From Companilactobacillus nuruki (lineage in GTDB: Bacteria; Bacillota; Bacilli; Lactobacillales; Lactobacillaceae), in assembly GCF_002872255.1 (NCBI RefSeq), contig NZ_NIPR01000004.1, positions 1 to 64,000 of the forward strand: a DNA stretch of 64,000 nucleotides. The letters run 5' to 3'. Below the pieces are notes generated by a model. That model ran no database searches, was not told the origin of the DNA, and was given only the letters and a program-made list of their open reading frames with translations. A program made the position numbers and the translations under genes. Shown piece after piece: positions 46,159-56,392 of this stretch. The stretch's first letter is position 1, and the number at the start of each line of letters is the position of its first letter.

Positions 46159-48513
46159 ATGTCATTAAATAAAAAATATTTATATTTTGGAGCATCATTA
46201 TTTTCAGCTATTCTTCTAATTCCTCTAGATACACAAATTGCAAAAGCTGAAACAACAACTACTAATAACACAGATAAAACAATGTCCTCAAATTCTTCCA
46301 CAGTACCTACACCACAACAGACGACCGATCCTATTTCTGACCCAAACAACGCTAAACCGATGCCAACAACCACTCAACCAGCTCCCACTAATACCATGAC
46401 AACGCCTGATAATAATCCGGCCCCCTCGAGTACTCCCAAAGTTCCCATATCACAATCTTTAACTTCTGCGGCTCAAATCAAACCAATACCGCAAGTCACT
46501 CAAGTTATAAGTTCTGCTGATTCATCCCAACAAACAACTAGCAGCACAGGAACAATCAATAATATTCCAGATAATACAATTATTAACTTTACCGATCCAC
46601 TGTTAGGTGCGGTAGTTAAAAAGCAACTAAATATGCAACCAAATGACAATCTTACCGCTGGCTCTTTAAAATCATTTACCGGAAATATTTTTAATGCCAA
46701 CGAACAAATGTATCTAACCGGACAGACACAAACCTCCTTAAGCGATCAACAAGTCACTCCTATCGAAAGTCTTAACGGTATGCAATATTTACAATTGTTA
46801 CCTACCAAAACCAATGTAATGTTCCAAGCCAAACTAGCCTCTGATCCTAAATCTGATCCAAGTCTAACACCCTTGAATAATCTAAAATTCTCTGCACTTG
46901 ATATTGTTGGAAATTTCAGTAATCCTAATGCCAAACAAATAGATACTAGTCAAATATCTAAATTAAACGTTTTGAATTCATCAGAAGTATCATTGAATGG
47001 TGACCAATCTGTCTCTTATGGTTCAGGCATTACAAACCAACAATTGAAAGAGATTAGTCCCTGGCTAATTAACTACGTCAAGAATGTCGTTAATAACACA
47101 GCTAATAAAAATACGATTCAATTAAGTAATAGTTCAATTACCGATTTCTCATCATTAAAGGGCTTAGAAAATGGCAACAAGGTTAACATTATTGCTGATA
47201 CCCCGGTTCACATTGATCAAACTCCAATTTATGCGATCAATAATCAACCCATTGCCTTTACTGCTAAACCAGTCTTAGGCATAGATGGTGATGATTTAGC
47301 AAACGGATATCATTTTTCCAACACAGTTTCTCAACAATACTTAACTGAAGATGACTTAACAAATTTAGGAAATGATAAATATATTTTGGAACATCCTGCA
47401 CCCAATGCCCAAGTACTGGCCTATGGCTACCTTGGCTTTGGATATAGCAGTAATCCTAATAATTATGTTAATAAAAATTATGGTAATGCTACTCTGCAAT
47501 ATTACATTTTAAATGGTCAACCACTTATCTGGCAGGATCATCCTAATATTACTGTTAATTACTTAAATAGTGACAACAAGCCTTTATCTGTTAACGAAAA
47601 AGCACCTCAATTGATTAATGGTAACAACATCGGTGATCCTTATGATTTAACTAATATTAGTCAAATAAAGGGCTATAAACTTATTACACCTGAATTATTA
47701 AAAGGAAACTACACTCAAGATCCTCAAATAATTAATCTAATTTATACTGAAAACCCAATAAGTAATCATTCATCATCAACCAATACTTCTACCCAATATA
47801 TTCCTGTCTATGATGATAACGGTAATCCTATTAATAACACTTATGTAAATGTTGAAAATGAAATTATCAGAGCTTCAATTAGAAAGAATAATCAAACACT
47901 CTATCAAATCACTACTGGTCAATGGGTACTTGCTAACGACTTCTACGCTCAAAAACAAGTTACTAAAGACTTTAGAACTTTTGATAAAAATACTAAGCTA
48001 ATTGATTCTCAGGGTAACATTCTTAGTACAACTATAGCTCCAAATAGTGAATGGAAAGTTCTAAAAATTATAGAAATTAACGGAAAAAAATACTATGAAG
48101 TTGCCCCTAATGAATTTATTCTCTTCTCAGATGCTATCGAATTTATACCATTAGATGACATTGGTCATGTACACTTAAATGATTTAAATAAACTTTACAA
48201 TTCTAAAGGAAAACTCCTTAATTCTGAGTTGAGATCTGGTAGCGAATGGTTAACCGACGGATTTGCTATTATCAATGGACAAAAAATGTATCGTGTTGCA
48301 AACGATGAATGGGTCAATGCGTCAGAACTTTATCTCTATCAACCAACCAAAACAGTTTTTCATACTACTAAAATAACTAAACTTTTTGATCACAATGGAA
48401 GATTGCTAAATAACTACTTAAAGTCTCAAACCAATTGGAAAGTTGATCAAATTGTTAAGATTGGTGCTTCTACCTATTATCGTGTTGCTACTGATGAATT
48501 CATTTTGATCTGA
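46159..48513 (+). CDS. Secreted surface protein with MucBP and SLAP repeats
   Basis: I start at the ATG at 46159 (784 residues), behind AGAAGG and followed by a good signal peptide ending IAKA at residue 30. An upstream in-frame ATG gives a poor signal. After a Thr/Pro/Asn-rich stretch (31-130) comes a domain with a leucine-rich-repeat-like feel (about 150-370). A MucBP-like domain follows (about 475-545; INVNYL-type start ITVNYLNSDNKPL). Four C-terminal SLAP-like repeats (about 560-784) each end in a motif like YYEVAPNEFI or MYRVANDEWV. SLAP repeats bind wall polymers non-covalently; no LPXTG is present. Adhesion to mucin is inference. Confidence 0.85.
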   Translation: MSLNKKYLYFGASLFSAILLIPLDTQIAKAETTTTNNTDKTMSSNSSTVPTPQQTTDPISDPNNAKPMPTTTQPAPTNTMTTPDNNPAPSSTPKVPISQSLTSAAQIKPIPQVTQVISSADSSQQTTSSTGTINNIPDNTIINFTDPLLGAVVKKQLNMQPNDNLTAGSLKSFTGNIFNANEQMYLTGQTQTSLSDQQVTPIESLNGMQYLQLLPTKTNVMFQAKLASDPKSDPSLTPLNNLKFSALDIVGNFSNPNAKQIDTSQISKLNVLNSSEVSLNGDQSVSYGSGITNQQLKEISPWLINYVKNVVNNTANKNTIQLSNSSITDFSSLKGLENGNKVNIIADTPVHIDQTPIYAINNQPIAFTAKPVLGIDGDDLANGYHFSNTVSQQYLTEDDLTNLGNDKYILEHPAPNAQVLAYGYLGFGYSSNPNNYVNKNYGNATLQYYILNGQPLIWQDHPNITVNYLNSDNKPLSVNEKAPQLINGNNIGDPYDLTNISQIKGYKLITPELLKGNYTQDPQIINLIYTENPISNHSSSTNTSTQYIPVYDDNGNPINNTYVNVENEIIRASIRKNNQTLYQITTGQWVLANDFYAQKQVTKDFRTFDKNTKLIDSQGNILSTTIAPNSEWKVLKIIEINGKKYYEVAPNEFILFSDAIEFIPLDDIGHVHLNDLNKLYNSKGKLLNSELRSGSEWLTDGFAIINGQKMYRVANDEWVNASELYLYQPTKTVFHTTKITKLFDHNGRLLNNYLKSQTNWKVDQIVKIGASTYYRVATDEFILI

Positions 48514-48530
48514 GAACAAAAATAATTATT

Positions 48531-48573
48531 AAAAAACGGTCTATCCAAAGTATTCATGGATAGACCGTTTTTT
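48531..48573. terminator. Bidirectional terminator between the surface protein and uvrA
   Basis: A perfect 17-bp stem (48531-48547 with 48557-48573, AAAAAACGGTCTATCCA) with A/T ends lies between convergent genes. Confidence 0.92.
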
Positions 48574-48582
48574 GTAGATTAA

Positions 48583-51447
48583 TTAATTCTGTTCTTTATT
48601 TTCCGCATCATTAGTTCTCTTAGTATCTCGTTCTAACACTGGTTTCAAATATTGACCAGTATAACTATCTTTTAATTCAGCAATTTTTTCAGGTGTGCCA
48701 GTACCAACGATCGTACCCCCACCTTCACCGCCTTCTGGTCCTAAATCAATCAACCAATCAGCAGATTTAACCACATCCAAGTTATGCTCAATTACGAGAA
48801 CCGTATTTCCCTCATCAACTAGACGTTGTAAGACCTCTAACAAACGTTTAATGTCATCAGTATGCAGTCCAGTTGTTGGTTCATCTAAAATATAAAAGTT
48901 TTTACCGTTGGATTTTTTGTATAGCTCAGAAGCTAATTTCATTCTTTGAGCTTCACCACCAGATAATTGTGTGGCTGATTGTCCCAATGAAACATATCCT
49001 AAACCTACATCAACAATAGTTTGTAACTTTCGTTTGATCTTTGGAATATTATTAAAGAAATCCAAGGCCTCTTTAACCTTCATATCCAAAACTTGAGCAA
49101 TATTCTTTCCTTTATAGGTAACCTCTAAAGTTTCAGAATTATAGCGTGTTCCATGACAAACCTCACAAGGAACGTACACATCCGGCAAAAAATTCATTTC
49201 AATTTTAATAATACCATCACCGTGACAGTTCTCACAGCGACCGCCTTTAACATTAAAGGAGAATCTTCCCTTTTTATAACCACGTAATTTGGCCTCATTA
49301 GTTTGAGCGAATAGATCACGCACATCATCAAAAACACCAGTATACGTTGCCGGATTACTTCTTGGAGTTCGTCCAATTGGGCTTTGATCAATTGCAATCA
49401 TTTTTTCTAAATTTTCATAGCCGATGATTTTCTTATATTTACCAGGCTTCTCAGAATTGTGATTCATCTTTTGAGCCAAAGCACGCTTCAAAATTATATT
49501 AACCAAAGTAGATTTCCCAGACCCAGAAACTCCTGTAACCACAATGAATTTTCCAAGCGGAAATTTCACTTTTAGGTTCTTCAAATTATTCTCAGCTGCT
49601 CCAGTTATTTCAACAAATTCACCATTACCTTCACGACGTCTCAGTGGAACTGGGACAAATTTCTTTCCCGCTAAATATTGCCCAGTTAATGATTTAGAGT
49701 TCTTCTCGACCTCTTCTGGAGTACCAGCAGCGACTATCCTTCCACCAGCTTCACCTGCTCCAGGCCCAACATCAATTAAATAATCGGCTGCTCTCATTGT
49801 ATCTTCATCATGCTCAACAACAATCAACGTATTACCTAAATCACGCATCTTCTTTAATGAACTAATTAGTCGATCGTTATCACGCTGGTGCAATCCAATT
49901 GAAGGCTCATCTAAAATATACATAACTCCAGATAAATTAGAACCAATCTGAGTAGCCAAACGAATACGTTGTGCCTCACCACCAGAAAGTGTTCCCGCCG
50001 ATCTAGACAATGACAAATATTCCAAACCAACGTTAATCAAAAAGCTAAGGCGATCCTTAACCTCTTTTAAAATGGGTTTAGAAATCACAGTATCTTGTTC
50101 ACCAAAAGTAACCTGCTTGAAAAATGGTAATTCATCTTTAATCGACATTTCAGATACATCAGCAATATCTTTTCCATCAATCTTTACAGCTAAAGCCTGA
50201 CGATTCAATCTCTTACCATGACAAACAGGACATTTCAATTCTGTCATATATTTACGCATAACCTCACGCGTAAAATCACTATTTGTTTCCTTATATCGGC
50301 GGTTAATATTAGGAATAACGCCTTCAAATGGAACATCCACATCACGTACACTACCAAAATCATTTTCATAGTGAAAATGGAAAGTTTTGCCATTTGAACC
50401 ATTTAAAACAATATCTTTATCTTTTTCAGACAATTCTTCAAATGGCGTATCCATATCTATCTTAAATTCTTTAGCAGCTTGAGACAGCATCTCTGGATAA
50501 TATTGAGAACTGATTGGATTCCAAGGAGCAATTGCCCCTTGAGTTAAAGTTTTACTCTGATCAGGAATAACTAGATCCAAATCGACTTCCAGTTTCATCC
50601 CTAATCCATCACAGTTATCACAAGCACCAAATGGAGCATTGAAGGAAAACAAACGTGGTTCTAATTCGCCAACAGTAAATCCACAAAGTGGACAAGCATT
50701 TTTTTCAGAAAAAACCATCATATCTTGTCCAATTACATCGACATTCATATAACCATCAGATAATCGCAAAGCAGCTTCAACAGAATCAAATAATCTCGAT
50801 TTAATGTGATCATTAATCACGATTCTATCAACTACCACATCAATATCATGTTTTTTATTCTTATCTAACTCAATGTCTTCACCAACGTCTCTGGTTTCAC
50901 CATCGACTCTAATTCTGACATATCCTTGTTTCTTAATCTGATCCAAGGCCTTCTTGTGCTGTCCTCTTTTTGCTCTGACTACTGGAGAAAGAACTTGTAA
51001 CTTCGTACCATCATCCAATTTTAAAATAGCATCAACCATTTGTTGGGCTGATTGACTGGTTATTCTTGTTCCATCATTAGGACAAATTGGTGTTCCAACA
51101 CGTGCCCATAATAAACGTAAATAATCATTAATTTCCGTAACCGTACCTACAGTAGAACGAGGATTCTTCGAAGTTGTTTTTTGATCAATCGAAATTGCAG
51201 GACTTAAGCCATCTATTGAATCAACATCCGGTTTATCCATCTGTCCCAAAAATTGACGCGCATAAGAAGACAGACTTTCAACATATCTTCTCTGTCCTTC
51301 TGCATAAAGCGTATCAAACGCTAAAGAACTCTTTCCTGATCCTGATAGACCAGTCATGACTACTAATTTATCACGCGGAATTGTTACATCCACGTTCTTT
51401 AAATTATGAGCACGTGCGCCATGAATAATAATCTTATCATTTAACAT
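48583..51447 (-). CDS. uvrA: Excinuclease ABC subunit A
   Basis: The DNA damage sensor and ATPase of nucleotide excision repair. The 954-residue protein has two ABC ATPase modules: Walker [10 protein letters not shown] near residue 33 and GVSGSGKST near 645. It has two signature LSGGEAQR motifs and zinc-finger cysteine pairs (CPLCG...CDNC near 255-285; CENCHGDG...CEVC near 745-770). It starts 2 bp after uvrB, an operon pair. Confidence 0.98.
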   Translation of the reverse strand: MLNDKIIIHGARAHNLKNVDVTIPRDKLVVMTGLSGSGKSSLAFDTLYAEGQRRYVESLSSYARQFLGQMDKPDVDSIDGLSPAISIDQKTTSKNPRSTVGTVTEINDYLRLLWARVGTPICPNDGTRITSQSAQQMVDAILKLDDGTKLQVLSPVVRAKRGQHKKALDQIKKQGYVRIRVDGETRDVGEDIELDKNKKHDIDVVVDRIVINDHIKSRLFDSVEAALRLSDGYMNVDVIGQDMMVFSEKNACPLCGFTVGELEPRLFSFNAPFGACDNCDGLGMKLEVDLDLVIPDQSKTLTQGAIAPWNPISSQYYPEMLSQAAKEFKIDMDTPFEELSEKDKDIVLNGSNGKTFHFHYENDFGSVRDVDVPFEGVIPNINRRYKETNSDFTREVMRKYMTELKCPVCHGKRLNRQALAVKIDGKDIADVSEMSIKDELPFFKQVTFGEQDTVISKPILKEVKDRLSFLINVGLEYLSLSRSAGTLSGGEAQRIRLATQIGSNLSGVMYILDEPSIGLHQRDNDRLISSLKKMRDLGNTLIVVEHDEDTMRAADYLIDVGPGAGEAGGRIVAAGTPEEVEKNSKSLTGQYLAGKKFVPVPLRRREGNGEFVEITGAAENNLKNLKVKFPLGKFIVVTGVSGSGKSTLVNIILKRALAQKMNHNSEKPGKYKKIIGYENLEKMIAIDQSPIGRTPRSNPATYTGVFDDVRDLFAQTNEAKLRGYKKGRFSFNVKGGRCENCHGDGIIKIEMNFLPDVYVPCEVCHGTRYNSETLEVTYKGKNIAQVLDMKVKEALDFFNNIPKIKRKLQTIVDVGLGYVSLGQSATQLSGGEAQRMKLASELYKKSNGKNFYILDEPTTGLHTDDIKRLLEVLQRLVDEGNTVLVIEHNLDVVKSADWLIDLGPEGGEGGGTIVGTGTPEKIAELKDSYTGQYLKPVLERDTKRTNDAENKEQN

Positions 51448-51449
51448 AT

Positions 51450-53459
51450 TTATTTAATTTCCGCCTTTAATTCCAAAATCGTATCACGCAAGTTAGCAGC
51501 AGCTTCAAAATCGAGTTTTTTAGCAGCGGCTTCCATTTGTTCATTTAAATTAGCAAGAAGCTCTTCGCGTTCCTTCTTACTCATATCCTTAAAGTCAATA
51601 TCATCATTGATTTTTTCAGTTTCAGAAGAGCTATTATCGACCTTTTGGAACATTGAAATAGCATCCCTAATTGGTTTTACAATCGTCTTAGGAGTAACTC
51701 CATGTTCTTCATTAAATTTCATCTGTAACTTACGACGACGTGCAGTTGCATCAATTGCACCCTTCATCGAATCTGTTACTGAATCAGCGTACATAATAAC
51801 TTTACCATTCTCGTTACGCGATGCACGACCAATAATCTGAACTAAAGAACGCTCAGCTCTCAAAAATCCTTCCTTATCAGCATCAAGAATTGCAATTAAT
51901 GATACTTCAGGGACATCAATTCCTTCACGCAATAAATTAATACCAATTAATACATCAAATTTACCTAAACGTAAATCACGAATGATTTTGGTTCTTTCCA
52001 AGGTTTTAATATCACTGTGTAAATAACGAACCTTTATTCCTAAATCCTTAAAATAATCAGTTAAATCTTCAGCCATTTTTTTAGTCAAAGTCGTTACAAA
52101 GACCCGTTCATGTTTTTCAATTCGTTCATTTATTTCACCAACCAAATCATCAATTTGCCCCATAATTGGACGTACTTCAATTACTGGATCAAGCAACCCC
52201 GTTGGACGAATAATTTGTTCCGCTTTGTGATCCGTCCTTTCTAATTCATAAGGACCTGGAGTAGCAGAAACATATAAAATTCGATTAACATGCTTTTCAA
52301 ATTCATCTAATTTTAAAGGACGATTATCTAAAGCACTTGGCAAACGAAATCCATAATCAACTAACTGTTGCTTTCTAGCACGATCGCCATTATACATTCC
52401 TCTAATTTGTGGCATTGTAACATGTGATTCATCAATCATAATATTAAAATCCTTAGGAAAGAAATCTAGCAGAGTAAATGGTGGCTCACCTTCTGCTCTT
52501 CCTTCCATATGACGCGAATAATTCTCAATACCTGAGGTATAACCCATTTCACGCATCATTTCGATATCATATTCAGTTCTTTGTTTAATTCGTTGTGCTT
52601 CGAGTAATTTTCCTTCTTTAGTAAATTTATCGACCTGCACGTCCATTTCCTTTTTGATCCGATCCAAAGCATCTTCCATCTTTGAATCACTGATCATAAA
52701 ATGAGTTGCCGGAAAAATACCAATATGATCCATTGAACCTTTAACCTCACCAGTTAAAGCATCCATTTCAATAATTCGATCAATCTCATCACCAAAAAAC
52801 TCCACACGAATAGCATTATCATCACGTGAAGCTGGAAAAATATCCACTACATCACCGCGAACTCTAAATCTCCCACGCTGAAAATCAATATCATTTCTTT
52901 CAAATTGATTATCAACCAATTCTTCTAATAAAGTATCACGAGCCATTTCTTGTCCAACTCGTAATGAAATAATACTATCTGCATATTCTCTAGGATCACC
53001 TAAACCAAATATACATGATACCGATGCCACAACTATTACATCATTTCTTTCCAAAAGTGAACTAGTCGCTGAGTGGCGTAACTTATCAATTTCATCATTA
53101 ATACTTGAATCTTTTTCTATATAAGTATCACTTGAGGGAACATATGCTTCTGGTTGATAGTAATCATAATAACTAACAAAGTATTCCACAGCATTATTGG
53201 GAAAAAATTCTTTAAATTCTCCATATAGTTGACCTGCTAAAGTCTTATTATGAGAAATAATCAAAGTCGGTTTGTTCAAGTTTTTAATTACATTAGCCAT
53301 GGTAAAAGTTTTACCAGTACCAGTTGCACCTTCAAGAATTACCTCTTTGTCACCAGCCTGAAAATCTTTGGTGATTTTATCAATTGCTTGTGCCTGGTCA
53401 CCGGCAGGATCATATTTTGAGACCAAGTCAAATTTATTATCATCAATTCTATCTATCAC
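51450..53459 (-). CDS. uvrB: Excinuclease ABC subunit B
   Basis: The helicase-like subunit that verifies damage and recruits UvrC. The 669-residue protein has Walker [11 protein letters not shown] (about 40-49), the beta-hairpin [21 protein letters not shown] near 97, helicase motifs [10 protein letters not shown] and IGRASRN, and a C-terminal UVR domain (about 630-665). The start is GTG at 53459 after GAGGGGG. It lies upstream of uvrA. Confidence 0.97.
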   Translation of the reverse strand: MIDRIDDNKFDLVSKYDPAGDQAQAIDKITKDFQAGDKEVILEGATGTGKTFTMANVIKNLNKPTLIISHNKTLAGQLYGEFKEFFPNNAVEYFVSYYDYYQPEAYVPSSDTYIEKDSSINDEIDKLRHSATSSLLERNDVIVVASVSCIFGLGDPREYADSIISLRVGQEMARDTLLEELVDNQFERNDIDFQRGRFRVRGDVVDIFPASRDDNAIRVEFFGDEIDRIIEMDALTGEVKGSMDHIGIFPATHFMISDSKMEDALDRIKKEMDVQVDKFTKEGKLLEAQRIKQRTEYDIEMMREMGYTSGIENYSRHMEGRAEGEPPFTLLDFFPKDFNIMIDESHVTMPQIRGMYNGDRARKQQLVDYGFRLPSALDNRPLKLDEFEKHVNRILYVSATPGPYELERTDHKAEQIIRPTGLLDPVIEVRPIMGQIDDLVGEINERIEKHERVFVTTLTKKMAEDLTDYFKDLGIKVRYLHSDIKTLERTKIIRDLRLGKFDVLIGINLLREGIDVPEVSLIAILDADKEGFLRAERSLVQIIGRASRNENGKVIMYADSVTDSMKGAIDATARRRKLQMKFNEEHGVTPKTIVKPIRDAISMFQKVDNSSSETEKINDDIDFKDMSKKEREELLANLNEQMEAAAKKLDFEAAANLRDTILELKAEIK

Positions 53460-53485
53460 AGAACCATTTACCCCCTCTTTAAGCT

Positions 53486-53521
53486 AAAAAATACATCTAA
53501 CTCTTAGGTGAATTAGATGTA
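53486..53521 (-). terminator. Terminator after the Atg22-like MFS gene
   Basis: TACATCTAA (53492-53500) pairs with TTAGATGTA (53513-53521), followed on the minus strand by six T residues. It separates the phosphodiesterase-MFS pair from uvrBA. Confidence 0.83.
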
Positions 53522-53584
53522 ACAAGTTCCAACTTTTTTACGCTGGTTCTATATTAACATAGCGAACATATTTTCGCCATATAT

Positions 53585-54829
53585 TTACTTATCAGTTGTT
53601 AGTCGAGGCAACATCAAGAAAATTGTTAATCCGACTAAGAATAAGATACTTAATGATGCCGCCCCAATTGTTGATTTTCCTGTTATCTGGGTCACAATAC
53701 CTACTAAAACAGGACCTATAACCGCAGAAAACTTCCCTAAAATATTATAGAACCCAAAGAATTCACTTCCTGATTCTTTAGGAATTAATTTTCCAAAGTA
53801 AGACCGACTCAGAGCTTGAATACCACCCTGACTAGTTCCTACTAATACAGCCAATATCCAAAAATCTATTGTCGTTTTAAGTTTTAAAGCATACAAACAT
53901 ATTCCAAAATAAAGAATAATTGCTAATAAAATTCCCTTTCGAGAAGAAAACTTATTAGCTATCCAACCATACAAAATCGAAAACGGAAAAGCTATCAATT
54001 GAACTACCAACAAAACGATCATTAATGTAGTTGTCGTAATCCCCATGTCCATACCAATCGAGGTTGCCATTGTAAAAATTGTATCTACCCCATCAATATA
54101 AAAGAAATAAGCCACTAAAAACCAAGCTGCAGCTTTATATTTTCTTAGATGAGTAATAGTCTCAAAAACACGTTTGAAACTGGAGATGACTGGATGAGGA
54201 TTCTCTGGTAATGAATAAACCTGTTGAACATTTTTGAGTAATGGGATAAAAAATATTACCCACCAAATAGCTGCCAACAAAAAACTCCAACGGGCAACAC
54301 CGTAACTAGACAACATTCCAAAACCACTAGTCAATTGTAATATTAAAAATAAAATAAAGGCCATAACACCACCTAAATAACCATAGGCATAACCATTTGA
54401 AGACAAGGAATCCATCTTGTCATTATCTGCAACATCTGTCAAAAAACTATCATAAAATAAATTTCCAGCTGAATAACCAATTATTGACAGGATATACACA
54501 AACAATAATAGTTGCCATTGGCTAGGCGGCACTGCTGCTAATCCAAAGGTCATAATAATTCCTAAAAATGAAAAACTACTTAGTAGTCTTTTTTTATGAT
54601 GTGGATAATCTGCTAAAGCACCTAATACTGGCGCCAAGATTGACACGATTAAAGTTCCGAAGCTATTTGCATATCCCCAAAAGGCTGTCGCATTGGCTTG
54701 AGTTACACCTGCATTCTGAGCTACAGATTTGAAATAAACTGGTAATACAGCCGTTGTTACAATAATTCCATAGCCTGAGTTGGCCCAATCATAAAAAATC
54801 CAACTCCATTGTTTTTTATTAAATCCCAT
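53585..54829 (-). CDS. Atg22/UMF1-like MFS transporter
   Basis: A 414-residue, 12-helix MFS protein. The start WSWIFYDWANSGYGIIVTTAVLPVYF is diagnostic of the UMF1 family, related to yeast vacuolar Atg22. In bacteria its substrate is unknown; amino acid or peptide efflux is only an analogy. It follows the phosphodiesterase gene by 9 bp, so the two are probably co-transcribed. Confidence 0.87.
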   Translation of the reverse strand: MGFNKKQWSWIFYDWANSGYGIIVTTAVLPVYFKSVAQNAGVTQANATAFWGYANSFGTLIVSILAPVLGALADYPHHKKRLLSSFSFLGIIMTFGLAAVPPSQWQLLLFVYILSIIGYSAGNLFYDSFLTDVADNDKMDSLSSNGYAYGYLGGVMAFILFLILQLTSGFGMLSSYGVARWSFLLAAIWWVIFFIPLLKNVQQVYSLPENPHPVISSFKRVFETITHLRKYKAAAWFLVAYFFYIDGVDTIFTMATSIGMDMGITTTTLMIVLLVVQLIAFPFSILYGWIANKFSSRKGILLAIILYFGICLYALKLKTTIDFWILAVLVGTSQGGIQALSRSYFGKLIPKESGSEFFGFYNILGKFSAVIGPVLVGIVTQITGKSTIGAASLSILFLVGLTIFLMLPRLTTDK

Positions 54830-54838
54830 AAATTCCCT

Positions 54839-56128
54839 CTATTCTAAGAAAACACCATCAATAGACTCACCTGCAATTGGTTCCGGGAATTTTAACCCTA
54901 ATAATTTGGCAAAAGTCGGCGCTTCATCAACTAAATTTGCTTCTTCAATAGCATGTCCTTGTTTTACCATAGGACCATTAAAAATAATTGTTGTTTTATA
55001 ATCTGGTTTTTCAGGATCATACCCATGCACACCCTGATAACGATCAGCATTTCCCATCATCTCTGGTTGTACCTTTTCAACGACATTACGATCACTTTCA
55101 TCAGTAAAATAATATCCCGATTTGGCCTCAACCATCAGAGTACATTTCGGATCAGCACCTCTGGCAATGGCTTCTTGTTGGGAATAAATCCTTTCCACAC
55201 CTTCAACACCAGCCAATAGGTCTTTTAATCTTTCTAACTGATCAAAATTCTTAGTATAAATATAGGTACAACCGTCACAAGTTTTAGCCATAACCGACCA
55301 TTTGGAGCCAATTGTCTGATCTGGTTTAGCAACCAACCATCCCCGTTTAGCAAACAAAGTATTCAAATGAATCATTTTATCGACATTAATTTGATAATGA
55401 TCCCCCAAGATAACAAAATTAGTGTCATCGAAGGTTCCAGCTTCCTTTGTTGCTTGAATAACTTGTGATACGTGATTATCTAACCGATGTAATGCGGCCA
55501 TAGCTTCATCTGATCGAACACCATAACGATGACGCATACTATCCATATCCACTAAATGAAGCAAAGTCAAATTAGGTTTTTTATTTTTGATTGTATCGAC
55601 CGCACAAGCTGTAATGAAATCATCCAATTGGGGCTGTTTGATGCCATTACGTAATTTTCCATATTTTTTATTCATTTCTAAAATAAATAGCGGTGAACTA
55701 GCCTTTAGAGATACCAAAACTTGATTAGTCCAAATTCGATTAGGAAAAATTTCGGCCAGATTGTAATTAATTTTACTTCCTGCCGTAACTGGCCATAAAA
55801 AGGCTGCAGTCGTTAAATTTTGTTTTCTTGCTAAATCATATAACGTTGGTGACTTAACATCCCTTTGATACCAAAACCAATCCGGTGACCGTCTTTGAGG
55901 TTGAATTTTAGTATTATTAATAATTCCATGAACATTAGGATATTGTCCTGTAACAATTGTTGTGTGTGAAGGATAAGTTAAAGTTGGATAAATCCCTTTA
56001 ATCTTTTTTACCCATGTACCACCCTTAACAAGTTTATTCAGTGTTGGCAATTCAGATTGATGTTCATTAATATCTCTATATCCTAGAGAATCTAACGAGA
56101 TAATGACTAAATGTTGATTAATAGACAA
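54839..56128 (-). CDS. Alkaline phosphatase superfamily protein (nucleotide pyrophosphatase/phosphodiesterase type)
   Basis: A 429-residue metal-dependent phosphodiesterase. Asp13 (ISLDSLG) and Thr51 in YPTLTYPSHTT fit the first metal ligand and the nucleophile. Further ligands lie in LLHLVDMDSMRHRYG near residue 195 and LGDHYQ near 250; a C-terminal VHGYDP near 388 supplies another His. No signal peptide is evident, so it may be cytoplasmic. The natural substrate is unknown. It is co-transcribed with the UMF1 transporter. Confidence 0.86.
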   Translation of the reverse strand: MSINQHLVIISLDSLGYRDINEHQSELPTLNKLVKGGTWVKKIKGIYPTLTYPSHTTIVTGQYPNVHGIINNTKIQPQRRSPDWFWYQRDVKSPTLYDLARKQNLTTAAFLWPVTAGSKINYNLAEIFPNRIWTNQVLVSLKASSPLFILEMNKKYGKLRNGIKQPQLDDFITACAVDTIKNKKPNLTLLHLVDMDSMRHRYGVRSDEAMAALHRLDNHVSQVIQATKEAGTFDDTNFVILGDHYQINVDKMIHLNTLFAKRGWLVAKPDQTIGSKWSVMAKTCDGCTYIYTKNFDQLERLKDLLAGVEGVERIYSQQEAIARGADPKCTLMVEAKSGYYFTDESDRNVVEKVQPEMMGNADRYQGVHGYDPEKPDYKTTIIFNGPMVKQGHAIEEANLVDEAPTFAKLLGLKFPEPIAGESIDGVFLE

Positions 56129-56283
56129 ATTATTTTCCCCTTTTTCACAAACTACATGAAAATATTATATCGCAGTTGAAGAAGCTTGGTAATGAAACAA
56201 AAAATGTCTGAGACAAAAATTAAGAATTATATTAATTCACAACTTATTCTCCAAATAAATAGAGTTCAGGACAAAATATGACT

Positions 56284-56340
56284 TTTCCGCTCAAAACAAA
56301 TGAGACCTAGTAATCAAAACACGATTACTAGGTCTCATTT
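56284..56340. repeat. Dispersed intergenic hairpin repeat, copy 2 (also pgm terminator)
   Basis: Contains a perfect 18-bp inverted repeat (56298-56315 with 56323-56340). Outside and inside this it repeats the blocks TTTTCCGCT, AGTAATCAAA and ACGATTACTAGG of the element at 40810-40865 with matching spacing. It is placed to terminate pgm. Positions 56129-56283 hold nothing else clear. Confidence 0.65.
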
Positions 56341-56392
56341 AACTTAATGTTTGAAGGCTGAACATGTTTTGTCCCGCTTTCATACTATTCTA

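Noticed and set aside
46074-46373. Minus-strand 99-residue open frame opposite the surface-protein signal peptide
   Set aside because: It is antisense to a Thr/Pro-rich low-complexity stretch and has no ribosome binding site or recognisable family.
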